Below are positions 1 to 9,479 of a stretch of 64,000 nt of DNA, piece after piece. Where the stretch lies: NCBI GenBank assembly GCA_947502635.1, contig CANNAN010000007.1, positions 1 through 64,000 of the forward strand. The letters are read 5' to 3'. The notes under the pieces are model-generated. The model was not told the DNA's origin and ran no database searches. It was given only the letters and a program-made list of their open reading frames with translations. Position numbers and translations under genes: made by a program. Within the stretch, counting starts at the first letter, position 1. Each line of letters starts with the position of its first letter. This DNA is from an uncultured Flavobacteriaceae bacterium (GTDB lineage Bacteria > Bacteroidota > Bacteroidia > Flavobacteriales > Flavobacteriaceae).

Positions 1-693
1 GGAGATTATTATGGTCAGCATGTCCATAATGCGGTATTTGAAGATGTGGATTTTCTTAATATTATGGCTTACGATGGTGGATCCCCTCACTCCTCATATG
101 GTTTTGCTCAAGAATGTACAAACTACTGGTTAAACAGAGGCTTGCCTTCAAAAAAACTAGTTCTTGGTGTGCCTTTTTATGGAAGGTCATCCAATGACTA
201 TGTATCTTATCGTGACCTGTTAAGGGATTATGGTAATAATGTTCAGAACCTGGATGTGGTTAATGGTATTGAATATAACGGTATCCCTACCATAAAAGCT
301 AAAACACAGTATGCCAAAGACAATAACCTGGGAGGTATCATGATTTGGGAAATATCTCAGGATGTAAATGATAGCAGATCTTTATTATCAGCAATTGTAG
401 AACAAATGCAATCTAATGGCATCACAACAAGAACAACTCAGGTATCTACATCATTGGTTGATGAGAAGCAGCAAGTTGTAGCTGTAGTTCCTAACCCTGG
501 TGTGAATCAGATAAGAATCGTTGGACTGAATGAAACAGCACATGTTAACATAACAGATTTAGCAGGAAATACCGTAAAGAGCTTTAGTTATGATGGAACA
601 TCTGTAATTGATATATCATCATTATCAAAAGGATTATTTATTGTTAATATAAACACTTCTAAAGGTGTTAAAACACTAAAATTGGTTAAATAA
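1..693 (+). CDS. GH18 chitinase, C-terminal part, T9SS-sorted (5' truncated by window edge)
   Basis: The frame is open from the first base, so this is the C-terminal 230 residues of a longer gene; the GTG at 46 is internal, not a start. The DFLNIMAYDGG stretch matches the beta-strand 6 region of glycoside hydrolase family 18, where Met, Tyr and Asp line the substrate cleft. VLGVPFYGR and GGIMIWEISQD match the last strands of the GH18 TIM barrel. A PNP-type T9SS sorting domain of about 75 residues follows, ending in TLKLVK. The product is therefore probably a secreted chitinase cleaving beta-1,4-GlcNAc polymers. The DxxDxDxE catalytic motif lies upstream of the window and cannot be checked. 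It is the first of three chitin-active proteins in this island. Confidence 0.85.
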   Translation, partial: GDYYGQHVHNAVFEDVDFLNIMAYDGGSPHSSYGFAQECTNYWLNRGLPSKKLVLGVPFYGRSSNDYVSYRDLLRDYGNNVQNLDVVNGIEYNGIPTIKAKTQYAKDNNLGGIMIWEISQDVNDSRSLLSAIVEQMQSNGITTRTTQVSTSLVDEKQQVVAVVPNPGVNQIRIVGLNETAHVNITDLAGNTVKSFSYDGTSVIDISSLSKGLFIVNINTSKGVKTLKLVK

Positions 694-723
694 TAGTGCC
701 TTAATATTTTATTTAATTAGTAA

Positions 724-761
724 AAGCGAGTTGAGGATTTTATCTTCAGCTCGCTTTTTTT
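724..761 (+). terminator. Intrinsic terminator after the GH18 gene
   Basis: AAGCGAG (724-730) pairs with CTCGCTT (750-756). The stem extends inward with two G-U pairs and is followed by a run of T. It lies about 30 bases after the chitinase stop codon. Confidence 0.75.
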
Positions 762-906
762 ATTCTTCTTTTGGTTAAGTCGTTATCATTATCACATTAA
801 AGAATAAAGAAGACTTTTTTAACTTACAATGTTTCTAAGGTACTGCTTCTAAAAACAAAATATTAAATGATTTAACTTATAAATCTATTATAACACGACC
901 AATTTA

Positions 907-3900
907 TCATTCAACTAATATCTTTTTATAGTGAGTCAATTGATCCGTTTCAATCTTTAATATGTACATATTATTTCCCCAAGTCTGAACATTAATCTTA
1001 TGATTAAATGTAGACCTGTCGTTCATTTTTTTATTATATATAAGCCTTCCCTGAAGCGTAAACACACTTATAGAGTGAATCGCTATTTTTTCAGAAGATT
1101 GAATAGTAAATAATGATGTTGCTGGGTTTGGAAATACTTGTAATTTATTTCGTTGATCATCTTTGGTATCGTTTTTAGCTAAACCATACTTGTTTTCTGT
1201 ACAATGACAGTTATAGTCCACTACTGGTCCAGCAATTGCAGATAACGAACTTTTTGAAATCCAGATATCATTGCCATTAGTATCTTTATAAACAATATTA
1301 CCATCATTCTGAAGTAATAACCTGTATCCATTTCCACTAGTATTTGTTGCGCTAACTGCTTGACCATTTTTGTCGTACCCCACTATATTACCATCTCCTT
1401 GAACTGCTAATCTAGTAACCCCGTTTACATTATTGCTAAAAAAAGGCATGCCTTTTTTAGAGCCATTACCGTCGGGATCCTGATAAACCACAACATTACC
1501 ATCACCCTGAATTACAAGTACTGTGCGCCCATCTACAGAGGCAACTGGTTGATTAACTCCTAATGCTGTCCCTGCATTCAATTCAGATATTAATAAAGGG
1601 CTTCCTGAGTAACTAGCTGTTCTAATATTAGAAGAAGAATCTCCACAATGACCTCCTATTATATTTGTATTCTGAGTATCGTATGGATCACAATCAAGTA
1701 TATTGGTAACACCATCTTCATCACAATCTGCTTGATCACTATAAACACCTTTGCAGTTACAATCTGCATCAAACTGATCATTAATGGTGCAAGAATTACC
1801 GTCATCGCAAGAACCTCCCAAAATACATAAAACATCTCCAGTACAATCACAATTATAATCTACTATCGGTTTTGCATTTTCTGATAACGGACTTCTTGAT
1901 GACCAAATATTGCTACCATCCGAATCTTTGTATACAATATTGCCATTTTCCAAAAGGTATAATTTGTTTCCTGTATTTCCATTAGTATTGGTTGCTTTAA
2001 CGACTTCACCATGACTATCATAACCGACTATATTACCATCACCTTGAATAACCAACCTAGTGACTCCATTGACATTAGTGCCAAAAAACGGAATGCCTTT
2101 TTTAGTACCATTACCCTCAGGATCCTGATAAATTACAACATTACCATCTCCTTGAACAATGAGTAGAGTGCGCCCATCAAAAGAAGCTACTGGTTGATTC
2201 ACTCCAAGTACTGCGCCTGCATTTAGCCTAGCTGATTGTACTGGAATGCTTCCAAAATAGGCCGTTTTTACAATAGTACGAATATTGTTAGATGCATCAA
2301 TACAAGATGTAACTCGAAATTTTTCCCAATCTAATAATGGCCAGGCTTCTTTACTCCAGTTTATCAGTTGATCCATAATATGACAATCGACACCTGCTTC
2401 TTTAAACTTCGGAATCAGGTAATAAAATTTATCAGCATAATTAAAGATATCTCTTGTGGTAGAAATATCGAATACACTATTTTTATTAGCAGTATCTAAT
2501 GAGTGTGATTGATTACCTATGGGTTGACGGTTCCATCTTGTTAAATCAAATTCAGGTTTTTGAACTTCTTTGAGAAATTGACGTAATTCTGCTTCTAAGA
2601 CCCACAAAGAAAGTCTAGGTTTTATATCATTAAGCAGCCCGTGCCATTCACCCGCTGGCATACCAAAAAACTCGTTGCTATCAGAAATACCATAGGCAGT
2701 CCACGGTCCTTGATTTCTCATTCTAAAACCTTTAATTGAATTTGGAGAAGGGTCTCCAGTCCATGAGCGCACCTGATACATCCAATTGTATGAAGCAAAA
2801 TACCTAACAGGTTCATTAATACCAGAATGTATTGAAGCTTTGATAATAAAAGGATGCTGGTAATTAAAATCGGTAGGAGATACATCTTCTACAAATCCAT
2901 TGCCGCCATTAAGAACAAACTGTAAATGATACCAGTTTGTGGTTTCATATAAACCTGTGGTTGTAGGTTGTGTTTTAAACTGGCTACAGTCATTATTTAC
3001 ACACGCCTGAAAATGTGCAGGGATTTCGAATACAGAATATCTATTTCCTATCCATTGTCGCTCCCCAGGCTGATCTATTGGATCGACAAACCAATGTGCT
3101 TTATCTTGTAAATCAAATTCATTCATGAATTCAAAATTCTTTACTGCTAATAACCTTGCCAAACTGGTAGCAGCCCATTCTCTGGATATATCATCCGAAA
3201 GATGTTGTGCAGCCAATCCATTTTTAGTCCTCCAATGTTCATCTGTACCACCTTCAGCAAAAAAGAAACGGAAATGCCTCCACATTTCAGACATTTTTGA
3301 TAAAAACTCAGACTTATTACGATTTTCAGGAGGCATTGCTTCAAGATAATTTCTAAAATCCTGTATGCCTTTAATAGGATTTCTTTGCCTTGCAGGGCTT
3401 TCAATATATCCATTTTTATTAAAAGCATCTATGGGATGAATCATAGGCAACCAATGTTTCCAATCTGGAAACTGAATAGCCAACGGAATAATGGTTCGAT
3501 CATCCATTCTATCAGAATTAAACCAATCATTGACTGTTTGCTTTGTAACTCCGCTAGGAAATAAATGCGATAACATATCTTCATCTTTATTCAATACAGC
3601 ATCTAATCCAGCACCAGCTGCCCATTGTTCTATAGGTTTATTGGCTATTTCGGGACCAGGCTGATATGGAGGATTCCACGGTCGGCCATAACGACCAACA
3701 TTAGTGTGTTCTTCCGATAATGACCTTATATAAGAAGCGATTTGCCGACCTTCCTCTTCTGTTAGGTTGTGGTATTTAGATCGCTCAATAATAGATGCAT
3801 TTGAATAACTAAAAATCTCTAAATCTCTTCCGTCTTGGGCATGACATGAAGCACATTTGGCTCGAATAGGGCGTCTTGTAGGTAGCTCTTGATTGTACCA

Positions 3901-4656
3901 AAATCCTTTTACACCTGGTGCGAGATAATGATTCATTAGATCTGCATTTTTCCATAAATTCTTACCAGCATCAATAGCAGCTTGACCAGCAATAGGTGGT
4001 TCCCAATTTTCGGGATTATCTTCTAGAAAAGTAGCTTCTGATATTATTTTAGACCCATTGGCATCCAATAAATTTAATTTGATTACGCGATAACCAATAG
4101 AAATACCATCCGATTTATTGAAGCGAAACCGAACGTTATTACCACCAGACACAAAATCTGTTACAGGTATGCTAAAACGTATGGTATTAAAACCACCATG
4201 TACCATGCCGCCTCTTGCTTTTTCCTGATACTGAATCTCTGTTGTCTGGTGGTTAAGAGGTAACCAATTTCCATTATTAACTTGTATAGAGGCTTTGTTT
4301 TCATAGCTAAGATTATTAACCTGTAGCCATAATCGTTTTACTTTGGCAGCCTGTTGTTGGTCTAAGTTAAAACAACGTTCTACAACTTGACCTTCCTCTC
4401 CTAGCACCTCTATAGGTAATACTATTTTTGAACTAGAACAAGGCGGGTTTATTAATGGAGTTGTTACTGGAGGCAAAAAATCGTATTTGTAAGTGTTATT
4501 TGTTCTTTCCTTACAATTAACTTCGGATGATTTTACATCGAAAATTTTTAATGAAATTGTATCCGTTTTGGCTTCGATTTTATATGTAAAAAAAAACATA
4601 TAAAAGAGTATAAACCACAAAGAAAAACGATGAGATAAATAATAAGTTTTAATCAT
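907..4656 (-). CDS. Secreted c-type cytochrome with two B-lectin domains, T9SS-sorted
   Basis: This 1249-residue protein starts with a signal peptide (about 1-29). Residues 60-210 look like a beta-rich domain. A single haem c motif, CASCH (268-272), lies in a cytochrome-like segment that includes EEGRQIASYIRSL (about 300-314). Residues 315-790 match nothing I recognise. Two bulb-lectin-like domains follow, at about 805-925 and 1015-1140, each with three QGDGNVVxY or LENGNIVYKD-type repeats. A Cys/Asp-rich insert (about 935-1005, DCDEDGVTNILDCDP) resembling a thrombospondin type 3 calcium loop separates them. A T9SS sorting domain occupies about 1172-1249. Family knowledge supports covalent haem and mannose-type sugar binding. 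A redox role on cell-wall polysaccharide is my inference from its place among chitinases and glucanases. It is transcribed against its neighbours. Confidence 0.8.
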   Translation of the reverse strand: MIKTYYLSHRFSLWFILFYMFFFTYKIEAKTDTISLKIFDVKSSEVNCKERTNNTYKYDFLPPVTTPLINPPCSSSKIVLPIEVLGEEGQVVERCFNLDQQQAAKVKRLWLQVNNLSYENKASIQVNNGNWLPLNHQTTEIQYQEKARGGMVHGGFNTIRFSIPVTDFVSGGNNVRFRFNKSDGISIGYRVIKLNLLDANGSKIISEATFLEDNPENWEPPIAGQAAIDAGKNLWKNADLMNHYLAPGVKGFWYNQELPTRRPIRAKCASCHAQDGRDLEIFSYSNASIIERSKYHNLTEEEGRQIASYIRSLSEEHTNVGRYGRPWNPPYQPGPEIANKPIEQWAAGAGLDAVLNKDEDMLSHLFPSGVTKQTVNDWFNSDRMDDRTIIPLAIQFPDWKHWLPMIHPIDAFNKNGYIESPARQRNPIKGIQDFRNYLEAMPPENRNKSEFLSKMSEMWRHFRFFFAEGGTDEHWRTKNGLAAQHLSDDISREWAATSLARLLAVKNFEFMNEFDLQDKAHWFVDPIDQPGERQWIGNRYSVFEIPAHFQACVNNDCSQFKTQPTTTGLYETTNWYHLQFVLNGGNGFVEDVSPTDFNYQHPFIIKASIHSGINEPVRYFASYNWMYQVRSWTGDPSPNSIKGFRMRNQGPWTAYGISDSNEFFGMPAGEWHGLLNDIKPRLSLWVLEAELRQFLKEVQKPEFDLTRWNRQPIGNQSHSLDTANKNSVFDISTTRDIFNYADKFYYLIPKFKEAGVDCHIMDQLINWSKEAWPLLDWEKFRVTSCIDASNNIRTIVKTAYFGSIPVQSARLNAGAVLGVNQPVASFDGRTLLIVQGDGNVVIYQDPEGNGTKKGIPFFGTNVNGVTRLVIQGDGNIVGYDSHGEVVKATNTNGNTGNKLYLLENGNIVYKDSDGSNIWSSRSPLSENAKPIVDYNCDCTGDVLCILGGSCDDGNSCTINDQFDADCNCKGVYSDQADCDEDGVTNILDCDPYDTQNTNIIGGHCGDSSSNIRTASYSGSPLLISELNAGTALGVNQPVASVDGRTVLVIQGDGNVVVYQDPDGNGSKKGMPFFSNNVNGVTRLAVQGDGNIVGYDKNGQAVSATNTSGNGYRLLLQNDGNIVYKDTNGNDIWISKSSLSAIAGPVVDYNCHCTENKYGLAKNDTKDDQRNKLQVFPNPATSLFTIQSSEKIAIHSISVFTLQGRLIYNKKMNDRSTFNHKINVQTWGNNMYILKIETDQLTHYKKILVE

Positions 4657-5133
4657 GTGAATGGGTTTAGTATTAATAAAAATATTTGGATCACCTACAA
4701 GTGGCTGTACGTTATAAAAACTAATTCCCTAATAATTGTTACATAATGATTAAACAAAGGATAGCATTTGGTCACTAGGCGTACCATTAAATCTCCCGTT
4801 TTATATGCATCATTTTAAAAAACCCAAGAACCTGAACATTCCCAAATGTAATTCAGCTTCATCAATAATTTACATTTCACTATATATCAATGCATTATCA
4901 ATTTCATTTTGATTAACAACATTGTTAGCCGAAATAATCTAAAATTGTAGAAATGTTTTGAGCAATAAAAATATCATCCCCTTTTTAACTAACATTAATT
5001 AAAATTTCACCTTGCTTTTATTATTGTTAGTATTTTATATAAAAAGTCTTTCAGTAAAAAATAATTCCCTTTTATAGATTAATATTTAAATCAAAGTAAT
5101 CGAATTTTCTGCAATTATAGAGGGTCATTTAAG

Positions 5134-5178
5134 ATGGCTATTTTGGATCACATCTCTACCGATAACGCAAAGCACTGA
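5134..5178 (+). other. Candidate 14-residue leader peptide (LDH motif) upstream of GH87
   Basis: ATG to TGA encodes MAILDHISTDNAKH, about 230 bases before the GH87 start. It resembles the end of another small ORF, MSALDHLSNNNT, upstream of the GH16 gene (17806-17844). The common pattern is M-x-x-L-D-H-[LI]-S-x-x-N, with Leu codons changed synonymously. The similarity continues upstream in frame as C-x(3,4)-G-x-F-[KQ]. It could be a regulatory leader peptide, a conserved RNA element or chance. Confidence 0.25.
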
Positions 5179-5203
5179 TTATTAATTAAATAAAAATATA
5201 AAA

Positions 5204-5249
5204 GATGTGTTTTTGTATAGATTAAACTACTAATTGATGTGTTTTTGTA
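5204..5249 (+). promoter_or_regulatory. Pair of 14-bp direct repeats upstream of GH87
   Basis: GATGTGTTTTTGTA occurs exactly at 5204-5217 and again at 5236-5249. The 32-bp start-to-start spacing is about three helical turns. Such tandem sites are typical of dimeric activators, for example hybrid two-component or AraC-type regulators of polysaccharide genes in Bacteroidota. The regulator is unknown. Confidence 0.4.
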
Positions 5250-5407
5250 GCTCTTATTCTACCATCAATTCCTTCAAATTAGTCTTATAATTGCCTCAAA
5301 TTGATAATTCTAACTCAAATAGCTTGTTTTTATTATTTCAGCTATTTATAGTTAAGTAAGTAAACCAACTCTATCAAATTTTGATGATATATTTAAAACC
5401 TACAATT

Positions 5408-8400
5408 ATGATAAAATCATCTTTAAAAAAATGTGCTATTCAGGCATTTTTATCACCACATATTCCGTCCCAATCTTTTCAATCGTGGATACTATTAATT
5501 TTAATTACATTATGCTCTACCCAAGAGAGTCAAATATATGCGCAAAGTGATGGACTTCCCAGGGGTGCCTATGAAATGCCTTATCATAGATATGAATCTG
5601 AAACTGGTAATTATGGTGGTGGCGCTATTTTTTACGAAAACCCAGAATTTAACGAAAATCTTATTGCAGCTGAAGCTTCAGATCAAAAGTATATTGGGTT
5701 GCCTTCAAATGGGGCCTATGTTCAATGGATTGTAAATCATACAGCAGAAGGTGTTACTTTACGATTTACTATGCCAGATGGTGCTAATGGAGAAGGAACA
5801 CGAGGAGCATTGGATATATACATTAATGATAATTTAATTAAGACTATAGATTTAACATCTTATTGGGCGTGGCAGTATTTCCCAAATACAGAACCACAAA
5901 ACAATCCAAGTGCCAGACCCAGAATGCGTTTTGATGAAGTTCATTTTTTATTGGATAATGTACTATCCCCTGGAGATGTTTTAAAAATCCAAAAAAACAA
6001 TGGTGATTCTTTCGAATATGGTATTGATTTTATAGAAATTGAAAAAGTACCTGTTCCAATAGAAAAACCATCTGGCTATTTTTCAGTAACCGACTATGGG
6101 GCTATTCCAAATGATGGTATAGATGACCTATCAGCTTTCCATGCTGCACTAGAAGCAGCAGGACGAACAGGAACTGGCGTTTACATTCCTTCAGGTCAAT
6201 TTACCTTAGCTCAAAAACTTGAAATAAAGCAAAACAACATTGGAGTTATAGGAGCAGGTATGTGGTATACCGAACTTTATTTTTCTACTGAAGCTATTTT
6301 TTCGGGAGGTATATTTGCACGCTGCTCTAATGTGGAGATTTCTAATTTATATCTAAACACAGTTAATGATCAACGATTTTTAAATGGACAATATGTAACG
6401 TATAAAGGTTTTATGGGAACCTACGGAACAGGTTCGAGCATTCACGACGTATGGGTTACACATTTTGAGTGTGGTGCTTGGATAGCAGGATACGATGCAC
6501 CTTATCCTATTGATGTTACACAAAATTTGGAATTCTCTCATAACAGAATCAGAAATAATTATGCCGATGGAATAAATCTGTGTCAAGGGACATCTAACAC
6601 GATAGTTTCTCAGAACAATTTTAGAAGTAATGGAGATGATGCTATGGCAGTTTGGCCTAATAATGCACTGTCTGCACCAATAGGAGTCCATAATATTTTT
6701 AAATACAATACGGTAGAGAACAATTATAGAGCTGGAGGAGCTGCTATTTTTGGAGGCGATAGACACGAAGTACACCATTGTATTATAAAAGATAGTCATG
6801 GTGGATCTGGTTTACGTTTAACTACTGATTTTCCTGGCTATCATTTCGAAAATACCACACAAATTAAGTTTTACGAAAATACTATTATTGCTTGTGGAAC
6901 AAGTAATGATTTATGGAATACAGAGCGCGGAGCTATAGAAATTAACGCAACTAATTTTCCCATCCAAAATGTTTTATTCGAAAATATAGATATCATTAAT
7001 GCTCAGCGACATGGCATACAACTGGGAAGTAATAGTGCTTTGAATGTTCATTTTGATAATGTTTCTATTAACGGCACTGGTTTAGATCTGGAAACAGAAG
7101 CTACCTATACTATTCCAACTGATGGAGCAGCTATTATGGTTTATGGAAAACAAGGAAAAGCAGTGTTTAATAACCTATCCATGGAGGCTATAGAACGAGA
7201 GCCAGCTATCCTTAAAACAAATGAAGATTTTAACCTAATAATAAACAATACTAATATTCCGCTTGAAGGGGTTTCTTTGTCAAAAGAGGCACTTACTATG
7301 GTTTCTGGAGAAGCGGCTACAATATCATTAAACTTCAATCCTTCGAATGCAAGTAATAAAACAGTAAATTGGAATAGTTCTAATTCTGATATTGCTACCT
7401 ATGATGATATCAATAAAGAAATAGTTGCACATGGTATTGGAACAGCAACAATAACTGCTACATCTGAAGAAGGTAACTTTACAGATTCAATAGTTGTTAA
7501 TGTTGAGGCGGTTGTTACAATTGAAGCAACAATAAATGAAGCATCAGAATCTGGTACTCCTGGGGTATTTACAATTTCGACCTCTCAAATTTCACAAAAC
7601 ATTACAGTGCCTTACATTGTAGAAGGAACATCAACAAACTCTGATTATAATACGACACCTTTATTATCTGGATCTGTAACATTAACTCCTGATAATTCCT
7701 CTCAAATTATTACCATTAACGCCATTGACGATAATAAATTTGAAAATAATGAGACTCTGCAATTAATATTGCAACCAGGCAGTGGCTATCAATTAAGAAA
7801 TAACACGAGCGCAACGATTACTATTTTAGACAATGATACTGCTCCATGTATTGATTCGTTCATAGCTTATACAAATACAGCGCCTATAATAAATCAAACC
7901 ATAGAAAACACTTGGTCTATAGCTCAAGTTATGGAAATTAAAAACGCCACTATTGGTAGTCTTCCCAATGATTATTCAGGAAATGGGAGAGTCCTCTACG
8001 ATGCTAATAATTTATATGTATTAGTAGAAGTTAATGATGCTACAAAAATGAATGATTCTGGTACGGAATGGTGGAATGATGATGTTGTAGAAATATTCAT
8101 TGATGGAGATAATAGCAAAGGAACTAATTATGATGGCATCAATGATTTTCAATTAGGATTCCGTTGGAATGATCCGAATATTAATATTGGTGGTCATTCG
8201 GTTAGAAATATTCAAGGAATAAACCATACGATGTATGCTACCAACTCTGGTTATACTTTAAAAGTTGCCATTCCCTGGTCTACTATAGGGGTCGTTCCAG
8301 AACAAGGAAATCAAATAGGCTTAGACATCGTTATAGATGATGATGATAATGGGGGCGATCGAGATACGCAGATAGCATCTATTGCTACTTCTAGTGATGG

Positions 8401-9379
8401 ATGGAGAAACACAAGTGTATTTGGCTCTTTTTATCTTAAAACTTGTGAAAGCCCAACAAATCAATCGCCAATTGCTAATGCTGGAGAAGATCAACAATTA
8501 CCAAGCGATGCGATAACAGCAAATTTAGCAGGTAATGGAAGCGATCCAGATGGAGACTCAATTACTTTTGAATGGTCACAAATTAGTGGCCCTACTGTTT
8601 CGTTAAGTAATAATACGGTAAGCACTCCTATTATTTCAGGGCTAACTGCTGGTAATACGTATACTTTTAAGTTGACCATAAGTGACGGAACTCTTAATAA
8701 TAGTGATGAGGTAACTATTACTACGACTTCTAGTAATGGAAGTCTAGCACCTATAGGACAAACGATATGGTTAAAAGGAAATAATGGGTTATATGTATCT
8801 TCAGAAAATGGTACTGAACCTATAAATTGTAACCGAGAAGTCATACAGGGTTGGGAACAATTTATAGTCATGGACGCAGGTAATGGAAAAATAGCATTGC
8901 AAAATAATGGCTTATTTATTTCTTCAGAAAATGGAACTGAGCCTATTAATTGTAACAGAACTGAGATTGATGGTTGGGAAACTTTTGAATGGGTAACTAT
9001 CCAGAATGGAAAAGTAGGATTTAAAGGTAATAATGGTTTATATATATCTTCTCAAAATGGAACAATTCCAATGACTTGTGATGCAGAACCCCTTTCTACA
9101 TATGAAGCATTTGAATGGGGTATTATTGGTAATACTTCTAGAAGTATTGATGATAATGATGATCAATTCTTATTATATCCTAACCCTGCTAAAGCAGGAA
9201 GGTTTACAATAAAGGTAAAAAAACCTTCTCTTGTTCAAATACTGAATCACACAGGTAACATAATTCATAACGCACACGTAACCGATAAGTTAAATATAGC
9301 TAACCTTTCTTCTGGATTGTATTTTGTTAAAATATCCAGTGCTACAAAGCGGGTTATCAAAAAACTTATAGTTAAATAA
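5408..9379 (+). CDS. GH87 alpha-1,3-glucanase (mutanase/mycodextranase type), multidomain, T9SS-sorted
   Basis: The enzyme probably hydrolyses alpha-1,3-glucan outside the cell. I chose ATG 5408; ATG 5384 or TTG 5381 would add 8 or 9 residues. Residue numbers count from TTG 5381. Order: long signal region ending IYAQ (54), CBM35-like domain (about 56-222), right-handed beta-helix (about 235-620), Big_2-type Ig (about 628-708), Calx-beta (about 712-820), CBM9/DOMON-like (about 845-1020), PKD (about 1028-1118), three fascin-like trefoil repeats (about 1126-1250), T9SS sorting domain (about 1264-1332). Asp396, Asp419 and Asp420 have the same 23/24 spacing as the three catalytic Asp of characterised GH87 enzymes (1067, 1090, 1091 in Bacillus circulans Agl-KA), which supports the family call. 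Confidence 0.85.
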   Translation: MIKSSLKKCAIQAFLSPHIPSQSFQSWILLILITLCSTQESQIYAQSDGLPRGAYEMPYHRYESETGNYGGGAIFYENPEFNENLIAAEASDQKYIGLPSNGAYVQWIVNHTAEGVTLRFTMPDGANGEGTRGALDIYINDNLIKTIDLTSYWAWQYFPNTEPQNNPSARPRMRFDEVHFLLDNVLSPGDVLKIQKNNGDSFEYGIDFIEIEKVPVPIEKPSGYFSVTDYGAIPNDGIDDLSAFHAALEAAGRTGTGVYIPSGQFTLAQKLEIKQNNIGVIGAGMWYTELYFSTEAIFSGGIFARCSNVEISNLYLNTVNDQRFLNGQYVTYKGFMGTYGTGSSIHDVWVTHFECGAWIAGYDAPYPIDVTQNLEFSHNRIRNNYADGINLCQGTSNTIVSQNNFRSNGDDAMAVWPNNALSAPIGVHNIFKYNTVENNYRAGGAAIFGGDRHEVHHCIIKDSHGGSGLRLTTDFPGYHFENTTQIKFYENTIIACGTSNDLWNTERGAIEINATNFPIQNVLFENIDIINAQRHGIQLGSNSALNVHFDNVSINGTGLDLETEATYTIPTDGAAIMVYGKQGKAVFNNLSMEAIEREPAILKTNEDFNLIINNTNIPLEGVSLSKEALTMVSGEAATISLNFNPSNASNKTVNWNSSNSDIATYDDINKEIVAHGIGTATITATSEEGNFTDSIVVNVEAVVTIEATINEASESGTPGVFTISTSQISQNITVPYIVEGTSTNSDYNTTPLLSGSVTLTPDNSSQIITINAIDDNKFENNETLQLILQPGSGYQLRNNTSATITILDNDTAPCIDSFIAYTNTAPIINQTIENTWSIAQVMEIKNATIGSLPNDYSGNGRVLYDANNLYVLVEVNDATKMNDSGTEWWNDDVVEIFIDGDNSKGTNYDGINDFQLGFRWNDPNINIGGHSVRNIQGINHTMYATNSGYTLKVAIPWSTIGVVPEQGNQIGLDIVIDDDDNGGDRDTQIASIATSSDGWRNTSVFGSFYLKTCESPTNQSPIANAGEDQQLPSDAITANLAGNGSDPDGDSITFEWSQISGPTVSLSNNTVSTPIISGLTAGNTYTFKLTISDGTLNNSDEVTITTTSSNGSLAPIGQTIWLKGNNGLYVSSENGTEPINCNREVIQGWEQFIVMDAGNGKIALQNNGLFISSENGTEPINCNRTEIDGWETFEWVTIQNGKVGFKGNNGLYISSQNGTIPMTCDAEPLSTYEAFEWGIIGNTSRSIDDNDDQFLLYPNPAKAGRFTIKVKKPSLVQILNHTGNIIHNAHVTDKLNIANLSSGLYFVKISSATKRVIKKLIVK

Positions 9380-9479
9380 TTCAGGCTATTAAGCAATTGA
9401 AATTAAGGGCTTAAAAAACCTCTATTATTCTTAAAAAAAACAGAACCCTTTCAATAATTCAAATCCCAAACCTAACAAA

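Larger units (their letters stand above)
4657..5407. other. Long divergent intergenic region
   Basis: About 750 AT-rich bases separate the divergent cytochrome-lectin and GH87 genes. No ordinary gene is visible. The region holds TGGATCACC at 4687-4695, AATTCCCT at 4723-4730, AATAATTCCCT at 5060-5070, a candidate micro-ORF at 5134-5178 and a pair of 14-bp direct repeats at 5204-5249. The length and the repeats suggest a regulated bidirectional promoter region. I could not assign a convincing TTG/TAnnTTTG promoter. Confidence 0.6.

Noticed and set aside
5204-5249. Direct repeats as a CRISPR array
   Set aside because: Only two 14-bp copies are present and no cas genes are in the window.
6380-6799. 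Minus-strand ORF of 139 residues inside the GH87 gene
   Set aside because: It is antisense to conserved catalytic sequence, with low-complexity Ser runs typical of a shadow frame.
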